From Castanea sativa (lineage: Eukaryota; Streptophyta; Magnoliopsida; Fagales; Fagaceae): DNA of 64,000 bases. Position numbers and translations under genes: made by a program. The stretch spans positions 51,085,636 to 51,149,635 of the forward strand of contig NC_134017.1 in NCBI RefSeq assembly GCF_040712315.1, written 5' to 3'. The notes beneath the pieces are model-generated. The model searched no databases. It saw only the letters and a list, made by a program, of their open reading frames with translations, and had not been told where the DNA came from. Positions 57,230 to 64,000 of this stretch are shown in pieces; within the stretch, counting starts at the first letter, position 1, and each line of letters starts with the position of its first letter.

Positions 57230-59698
57230 TATTTATTTTATTTTATTTTATTGGTAGAGAACGGAAATCTCTTCATTAACTTAAATTAGAGGAGTTTAGG
57301 CATAGCCTCTCATAACATACACCAGCTAAATCATAAAACATTAACAAAATAATATCCAGTGGGGTACTGGAAAATAACAAAAAGTCTTGCTGCTAAGTTG
57401 TTCCCATTTTCGCTAGTCTGTCTGCACACTAGTTTGCCTCCCTGTAGCAATGCTTGACCTTCAGATTAGGAATTTGCCCCATTAGTTGCCTACAATCTGA
57501 TATAAGAGCAGAGTGAGCAATATTTTTAGTGGTATTTCCCGACACCCAATCCATCACGACTTTGGCATCAAGTTCTATATCAACTGCTAATATGTTTAAA
57601 GAGCTGCAAATTTTTAGACCATCCCTTAAGGCCCATAGCTCGACCTCTACACTTGTTGCTGTTCCAATGGCTCTGCTAAATCCAGAAATCCACACTCCAT
57701 TATGATCCGGGATAATACCTCCACCACCTGCCTTACCTCGGTTTCCCATAGCTAAGCCATCTATGTTTAGCTTGTACCAGTTCATCTCTGGCTTGTTCCA
57801 TCTTACATTAATTGGGCTCTTGGTTCTCATAGGCTTAGCACGACTAGCACAATAATGGTAATTCAAAGCCATGTTATACACTTCTTTGCTCAATCTGCTA
57901 TTCGGTGTGGCTTGCTTAAATACTCTCTTGTTTCGATACATCCATAATCTCTATAGACCAAAGGCAAATAACACTCCCCATGGCACATTTGCCTCCACCA
58001 ACTCTGTGGAGGACCGTAGATTTTCTTTCAACCAACTACATAGACCAGACGTGAAGAAGTTATCACACCTCCTGTTTCTTGTGTCTAGCCAAAACTTTTT
58101 TGCTATATCACAATCCCTAAGCACGTGGATAATAGTCTCAGCTTCTCTCCCACACCCTTCACATTTATTGTCTTCGGCAATGCCTCTTGCAACAAGCAGA
58201 TCTTTAACTGACAGACTAAAGAGATAGCTTTTCCATATGAAACACTGGATTTTTGGTAGCGTATCCACCTTCCAGATCTAACCCCCAGTGAATTCGTCCG
58301 TTACATTGCTTTCTCCTTTTGCTAGTTTGTAAGCACTTCTTCCATCAAAGTCCCTAGAATTGGAATAAGCCTAGCTAATGTTATCCAAGCTCGCATCTGA
58401 GTAAGGAATTGGAATGGCCTTAATTCTTTGCAACAAGCTACAAGGAAAGACAAAGGAGTAGCACCTAAAGTTTCAGCCCCCCTCCTGTGTCACCTCCCCC
58501 ACCTCCAATTGATCTTCCCCTGTATTAAGGGGCCCAACAATCAGACATCTCAAGGAGCCTTCATTCAGCCATTTGTCATGCTAGAAATTTAGTGAGCTAT
58601 TTGCACCCACTACCCATTTGGTGCCTTGAACAAAAACTTCTTTACCTTTCTTCACAGCAGACCAGGTTCTTGAGCATGTTCTTCTCAAGTTTGAATATTT
58701 GGTTCTAAGCACTTTATCCCATGGACTATCACTTTCTTTATGCATCCTCTAATTCAGCTTGGCTAGAAGGGCTAAATTTTTGGGTTTTGCTACGGTTAAC
58801 CCAAGACCTCCCTCTTTCTTAGGCCTAGTGATCTTAGCCCAACTAACAGTGTGCAGCTTCCTTTTTTCCACCGAAGATCCCCACACAAAGTTTCTACTTG
58901 CTCTATCAATGGCTTCAAGGGTATTTCCTGGTAGCATAGTTCCTTGCATGACATAAGCTGGGATAGCTGACAAAACCGACTGAGTGAGGACCACTCTCCC
59001 AACAAAGGATAGCAGATGTGCTTTCCAGCCAGTTAATCGCCCTTGCACTCTTTCAATAACAAAATCAAACTCTTGATTTGTTGTATCCGGAAGCTTCAAT
59101 GGGAATCCTAGATACTTCCCAAGATTTGGAGTTAATGGCCTGTTTGGATGTTTAAAAAAGGAGGGGGAGTAGAGTAGAGGGAAGGGGAGTAATTCAATTA
59201 CCTTATTTGGGAGTATTTTAAGGAAGGAGAGGGAGGGATTTTGAGGGGTTTGAAAGGGTTTCAACTACCTCCAACCCCCTCATTTTTAATTCCTCCAAAT
59301 TGGAGAGATTTGGAGGGAGAGTAGAGCACATAAAATTATTGATAAAGTAAATTACCTAATTTACCCTTATTATATTTATAAAATTACAATGTTAAAAACA
59401 AGGGGAATGGCTAATTACTCCCTTCCCCCTTACTAATTATAAAAACATTCAAACAATGTGGAGGGTAATCATTCTCCTCTACTCTCCTCCCCACTACTCC
59501 CATCTACTCTCCTCCCTCTCTAAACCCCCAAACAGGCCATAAGTGAAGGTCGAGACAAGAGCATAATTCTTCCCTCCTTTCCCCGGAGACATTTGGCGAG
59601 AAATAAACCTGAGACTTTCCATTATTTACCTTTTGCCCATATAACTCACAGAAACTATCAAGTGCTTCTTTTATAGTTTTCAACTTTTCCTATCAGAC
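57230..59698 (-). mobile_element. 5'-truncated L1-type LINE with RNase H, 15-bp target-site duplication
   Basis: ATTGAGAATGTTATT flanks it exactly (57215-57229 and 59699-59713). The A/T-rich tail on the left shows minus orientation. Frames: reverse transcriptase C-terminus (YLGFPLKLPDTTNQEFDFV, GRLTGWKAHLLSFVGRVVL, about 59110-58750), zf-RVT (PKIQCFIWKSYLFSLSVKD, about 58265-58150), and RNase H (LNIDGLAMGNRGKAGGGGII, VEVELWALRDGLK, about 57780-57430). There are stops at 58741-58743 region (after LLAKLN), 57950 and 57436, plus frame changes. The reverse transcriptase is interrupted by a MITE at 59136-59539. Confidence 0.92.
59136..59539. mobile_element. Tourist-like MITE nested in the LINE
   Basis: 404 bp, TAA on both sides (59133-59135, 59540-59542), TIRs TGGCCTGTTTGG and CCAAACAGGCCA. 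The 3-bp TAA site and TIRs fit PIF/Harbinger-derived Tourist MITEs. Removing it and one TAA joins the LINE frame just before TPNLGKYLGFP, which proves the nesting order. Confidence 0.92.
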
Positions 59699-60794
59699 AT
59701 TGAGAATGTTATTACTTCAAGGGAATTAATATTATGAAATACAGTAAAATGTATTACTTTGAGTGAGTCAAGACCATTGAGTTAGATTATTTTATAATTT
59801 GTAAATCTATTCATTGTCATCATCTAAATTTATTTAAGATTAATACTAACTTCATATATTCTATTTATAAAACTGATCATAATTCATTTGACATTTTCTC
59901 AGAAAGCCCATCAGTGAGGATTATCGAAGGGTCCCTAACATCTCAGCCATCGGCGGCTTTGCTTCATGGCACTGCCTCTGGTGGAGCACCACTCGTCTGC
60001 CGTGCAATATACAAAGTATGCTGGCCGAAACCAGGCGAGAAGAGCACATGCTCTAACGCAGACAAGTTGGCAACCATTGATGATGCCATAGCTGATGGTG
60101 TTGATGTATTAAGCATTTCAATTGGGACTGAATATCCTCTTCCTTATTTTGAGGATAGTATTGCATTTGGAGCACTCTGTGCTTCAAAGAAAAACATTGT
60201 GGTGCATGTTCTGCAGGCAACTCTGGCCCAGAACCTTTAACTTTATCCCACCCAGCTCCATAGTTATCAAAGTTGGTGCTAGTAATTGACGTGAGTTTGT
60301 CTCTCCTGTTGTGCTTGGAAATGGCATTAGAATTAAGGTCAGGGCTTATATAAGATATGAAAATTTCTAGCAAAAAAATATATTATTGACGTACTATTTT
60401 AGTTCATAATTAAACTTTGAAAAGTCAGTACTAAGTCATTTTATTTTCTAGATCGGTAATAGGTATTGTACGCAGTGCAATTACCCCCTCCCCACTCATA
60501 AATATTTTTTTTCCACTTTTACATTTTTACTTTTTTTTTTCAACTCTCAATCTTAGTCATTGAAAGCTATTGCATTAGATGCAAAGTCGTGATCTCAACC
60601 TCATTGTCATGCTATTATAATTCGTGACAAAAAATGAAAGAATTTGACAAAGTCTAAGTACATTGCATTCCATTATGATAACAAGGTTATAGAAGGACTA
60701 ATTTAATACACTTATGAATTTTTGAAAACTAAAAATGGATTATTCAAATTTCAGGAATTAATGTATAACTTCGATCAAAATTAAAGGGACCAAT

Positions 60795-61500
60795 TGTATA
60801 TTACGGTGTACGGCTGCTGGCCCACTTATCTCGAGTCTAGGCCCAAAGTGATTCTGGATATTACCAAACCCGAGCTCAACGTCATGATTGGCCCACCACT
60901 AATACGCTCGGCCTATGAACATGCCTTGCGTATAGAATGGTTGGTGGGTATTCTTGCGTTGTTCGGCAATACACCAACAGCCCGGGAATGCCCTAGGAAA
61001 TCATGCTGCCGAACAGTTTTTGGAGGCTAGCACCAATTCCAACTTTCTCAACTCATTTCTGATGGAGCATATTCCTTGTCAGGAATAATCAATTTGGGTC
61101 CCACCCACACATGCGGGATTAGAAGATAATGATGATTCCTCCATTATCCTAAAGCTATAGATAGGAGGAAGAATAAGAGAAAGGGTTTAGGCAATTTTGG
61201 GTGAGAGAAAAAGAGAGTACACAGGCAAACACGAGAGCGTAAAGAGAGAAATACGGTTGAGAGTTCCTTCTTGAAGCTCGCCCAAGAGCTACCCATAGTA
61301 AGAAATCCAATACTCCTGTTATAAGTAAATTGTGAGCCCAAACAGTAGGCCCGGTTAAGGGAGAGAAATTTGGGGACACGCAGTATATTTTCACTATTAA
61401 TGTATGATGTCTTTTGGAGGTTTATATCACTTCAATTTTCATTGATCAATTAATCAAACCTGTACTAATACGTTCTTTTTCTCTTTCTGTTGTTGGGTCT
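60795..61500. other. Insert of solo-LTR character in a subtilase intron
   Basis: Between subtilase exons ending 60337 and starting 61562. A relatively GC-rich block begins near TGTACGGCTGCTGGCCC and includes TAGGCCCGGTTAAGGG near 61347, typical of Gypsy LTR wording. A 78-codon frame (60794-61030) has no recognised domain. Exact ends and target site were not found. Confidence 0.3.
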
Positions 61501-63326
61501 CTTAAATTATTTATATATCTTGGGTTGGTTTCACAATTTTGTTTTTAATTATTAATGCTAGGGCCAAACTGCGACTCCTTACATGCTGGGGAAAAAGCTG
61601 TACCCGTTAGTTTACGCAGGAGATATAGTTAAGCCAAATGTGACCAAAGACGACGACATAGGGTAATATTTCTCTCTAGTTTGGCTTTAGTTTCATTTGA
61701 ATACAAAGACAGATTTTTCATTTTATTTTAGTTAATAACTTGTTTTAAATTGGACTAATTGATTATTACAGACAATGCCTTCCCGGTTCTCTAGCTTGCA
61801 CCCGAGAAAGCCAAGGAAAATATAGTGTTGTGCATGAAAGGCAGTGGGACAAGAATTGGAAAAGGCATAGAAGTGAAAAGAGCTGGTGGTGCTCGTTTTA
61901 TACTTGGAAATAGTCCAATAATTGGAGCTGAGTTAGTATGTGATGCTCATGCGCTTCCTGCCACCGCAGTTACTTATGACCAAGCAATAAAAATTTATCA
62001 GTACACCAACTCTACCAAGAATCCAATGGCAATCATCATACCTAGGAAAACCATAATACGTACCAAGCCAGCACCTGTCATAGCCGCTTTAACAAGTAGA
62101 GGTCCTAATGTAATTGAGCCTAACATTCTCAAGGCATATAAAAAAATTTCAGCCATATTGTTTATTTTTTTTTATATCAAAGTCCCCCTTGGTTTTTTAC
62201 TAGCATACAGATTTAACATAACTAAATCCATACAATATGGATTTAATTTTAGTACCTTCAATTATTGGTTTGCGTTGCAGCCTGCCATCGCAGCTCCAGG
62301 ACTGAATATTCTGGCAGCATGGAGCGAGGCCAATCCTCCTACAATGTTGCCACATCAAGATCACTAAATTGTTAAGTACAATATACTCTCTGGAACTTCA
62401 ATGGCTTGCCCTCATGTGTCTGCTGCAGCTGCCCTTCTCAAAGTAATTCACCCTACTTGGAGTAGTGCTGCAGTAAGATCTGCCCTCATGATAACAGGTA
62501 TAAATGTGTGAATATGTTACTACATTTCCTGAATTGGGTAAATGAAAGCGTAGTCTTTTTTATTCAAAGTATTTGAAAATGATCTATTTCATAAATAGAT
62601 TAAATTTAAAGGTGTACAAATTGCTATAATAATTAAAATTTTAAATGATTTAGCACTCTGTACCAAATTATCCAGAAAATTTAATCTTAAACGTGAAATA
62701 GACCTTGTAATCCCTATATTATATATGTATGTCTCAAGCTCTAGTTGTAAGTACTTTAGTTTCCTTGCTATGGCTCACATATTCTAATGTTTCACACTTA
62801 TACTTCGCAGCTGGGTTAAAAAACAACTTGGATTTGCCTTTGAGTGATGAATCTGGCAATGTAGCTACACCATTTGCATATGGGTCTGGCCTCTTGCGCC
62901 CCACAAAAGCAGCAGGCCCTGGTCTAGTATATGATGCCTCATATACAGACTACCTTCTCTACTTTTGCAGAACTGGTAGTTCAGTCCAGCAAGTTGACCC
63001 AACATTCAACCTCAACTACCCATCCATAGCAATCCACAGACTCTGACACCGTGATTGTTAATAGGACAGTCACAAACGTTGGTCCTGGCAAGAGTGTGTA
63101 TTTCTTTGCTGCCAGACCACCGCCCATGGGATTCTCCAGTAAGGCCTCCCCTAGTGTTTTGTCCTTTGATCATGTTGGACGGAAGAGGAGCTTCATAATC
63201 ACTGTTAAGGCAATAACTCAAATGCTCAGCAAGCCTGATCATAAGCATGAGTATGCTTTTGGGAGGTATACTTGGACTAATGGACAGCGTTTTGTAAGAA
63301 GTTCAATGGCAGTGTCTTTAGCTTAA

Positions 63327-64000
63327 CTACGATCTCTTGGGGATTAAATATTTATCCTATGTGTCTTACTTTTATATAGTTTGATAGTTCTTGGTCAAAT
63401 TATAGGGGAATAGATTAGAAAAATGGTGCTATTTATAAGCAAAGTATTTGTAAATGGCTTGTGACAAGATATAAGAAATGTCACATCGTCTTGTGAGGGA
63501 GAAGATGCATGTTTCTGAAACATAATTGATTTTCTCCATGTTTAAGTTTGTTTTACATTTTCGAGAACTCTTTTTTAGGGTAAGTAATTACTGTACTATT
63601 TAAGATATTTTGAGCAAATAGAAATCTATATATATAATAATAGGTAAAGTAGAGAGAAAATCCAATTAAATTTCAAATGGAATTCAATTAGAGTCTAATT
63701 TTACGTCATGTGTCTCATATAATCTAAATTTTAGAATTTTGTGTCAAGTGAGTTAATTTAGTGTAAAAATTAAATTTCAATTAGAGTTTAATTTTGTGCA
63801 ACGTGTCCCATCTAATCTAATTTTTTATATTTTTGTGTCAAATTAGTTAATTTAGTGTAGAAACGAGGAGTTCAATATAATAAACCATAAAAAAATATAA
63901 ACATATAACTAAAAAAATCCAAATTTATAAGTCATCTATATATATATACATATATATATTAATAGGTAAAGTTTAGAGAAAATTGAATTAGAATTTGAAA
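63327..64000. other. 3' flank of subtilase pseudogene with Helitron-like heads
   Basis: After the stop and 3' UTR, TCTATATATATAATAATAGGTAAAGT begins near 63626, and a similar head near 63939-63975 repeats ATTAATAGGTAAAGTTTAGAGAAAATT. Between them lies a tandem repeat of period about 93 (63685-63777 and 63778 to about 63862, CAATTAGAGTYTAATTTT...). Only starts are visible; the ends lie outside the window. Confidence 0.4.

Larger units (their letters stand above)
53575..63326 (+). pseudogene. SBT5-class subtilisin-like protease, decayed and transposon-split
   Basis: Exon remnants: about 53575-53737 ([21 protein letters not shown], catalytic-Asp exon with a 1-bp loss); 59903-60337 (VPNISAIGGF, AIYKVCWPKPG, DDAIADGVDVLSISIG); 61562-61662 (GQTATPYMLGKKLYPLVYAGD); 61772-62133 (PA region, LCMKGSGTRIGKGIEVKRAGG); 62281-62497 (PGLNILAAWSEA and the catalytic Ser block [17 protein letters not shown]); 62811-63326 (FAYGSGLLRPTKAAGPGLVYD and Fn-III-like domain to VRSSMAVSLA). 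Signal peptide, propeptide and first exons are not found. The catalytic His block (GHGTHTAS) is deleted between EDYR and RVPN. At least six frameshifts or stops occur (near 59973, 60209, 60265, 61800, 62368 and 63043), and the donor after 62133 is GC. Relative of the minigenes at 2072 and 23591. Confidence 0.88.

Noticed and set aside
1..64000. Many microsatellites ((TA)n, (GA)n, (GT)n) as special features
   Set aside because: Ordinary plant simple repeats. Noted inside other entries but of no special interest alone.

Overview
This is nuclear DNA of a eudicot plant. It is AT-rich, with GT-AG introns, plant TATA boxes and many plant transposons: Helitrons, L1-type LINEs, a Copia-type LTR element, hAT and PIF/Harbinger elements, and tRNA-derived SINEs. 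The repeat vocabulary looks to me like a woody Fagales genome such as oak or a relative. That is an impression, not a proof.

Layout. (1) 1-5538 and 21056-27049 are two direct copies of one segment, about 21 kb apart. Each copy carries a Helitron, a two-exon minigene (subtilase signal peptide joined to a subtilase C-terminal Fn-III domain) with its own TATA box, and the 3' end of a small PPR gene on the minus strand. In copy B the PPR gene runs on into unique DNA and looks complete (25577-27965). In copy A the duplication breaks inside its intron, leaving two exons. Copy B also gained a short LINE tail after duplication. (2) 6131-13694 holds the 3' part of a class I trehalose-6-phosphate synthase (TPS1-like) gene. 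It starts close to the copy A breakpoint and is disabled by at least three lesions. (3) 13695-21055 is AT-rich intergenic DNA with a foldback repeat, a 1.26-kb TIR element and a CACTA-type end. (4) 28-39 kb holds a large, decayed two-ORF LINE (29335-35230) between two diverged inverted copies of a gene-leader-like sequence. (5) 39.9-42.5 kb is a train of four TIR elements of one family, some sharing target sites. (6) 45861-53547 is an LTR retrotransposon with a perfect 5-bp target-site duplication. It has gag but no pol, and carries a second ORF preceded by a promoter-like array resembling its own U3. (7) 53.6-63.3 kb is a decayed full-length-type SBT5-class subtilase whose introns have been invaded by a 2.7-kb Helitron and by a 5'-truncated LINE that itself carries a Tourist-like MITE.

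Working together. The window is a small gene island (subtilase, PPR, TPS1) broken up by segmental duplication and nested transposition. Only the PPR gene of copy B looks like an ordinary functional gene. The two subtilase-derived minigenes are the most interesting candidates for new function: both keep promoter, splice sites and reading frame, and their few coding differences lean synonymous. No rRNA, intact tRNA or CRISPR was seen. Coordinates of exons and element ends were counted by hand and may be off by a base or two.
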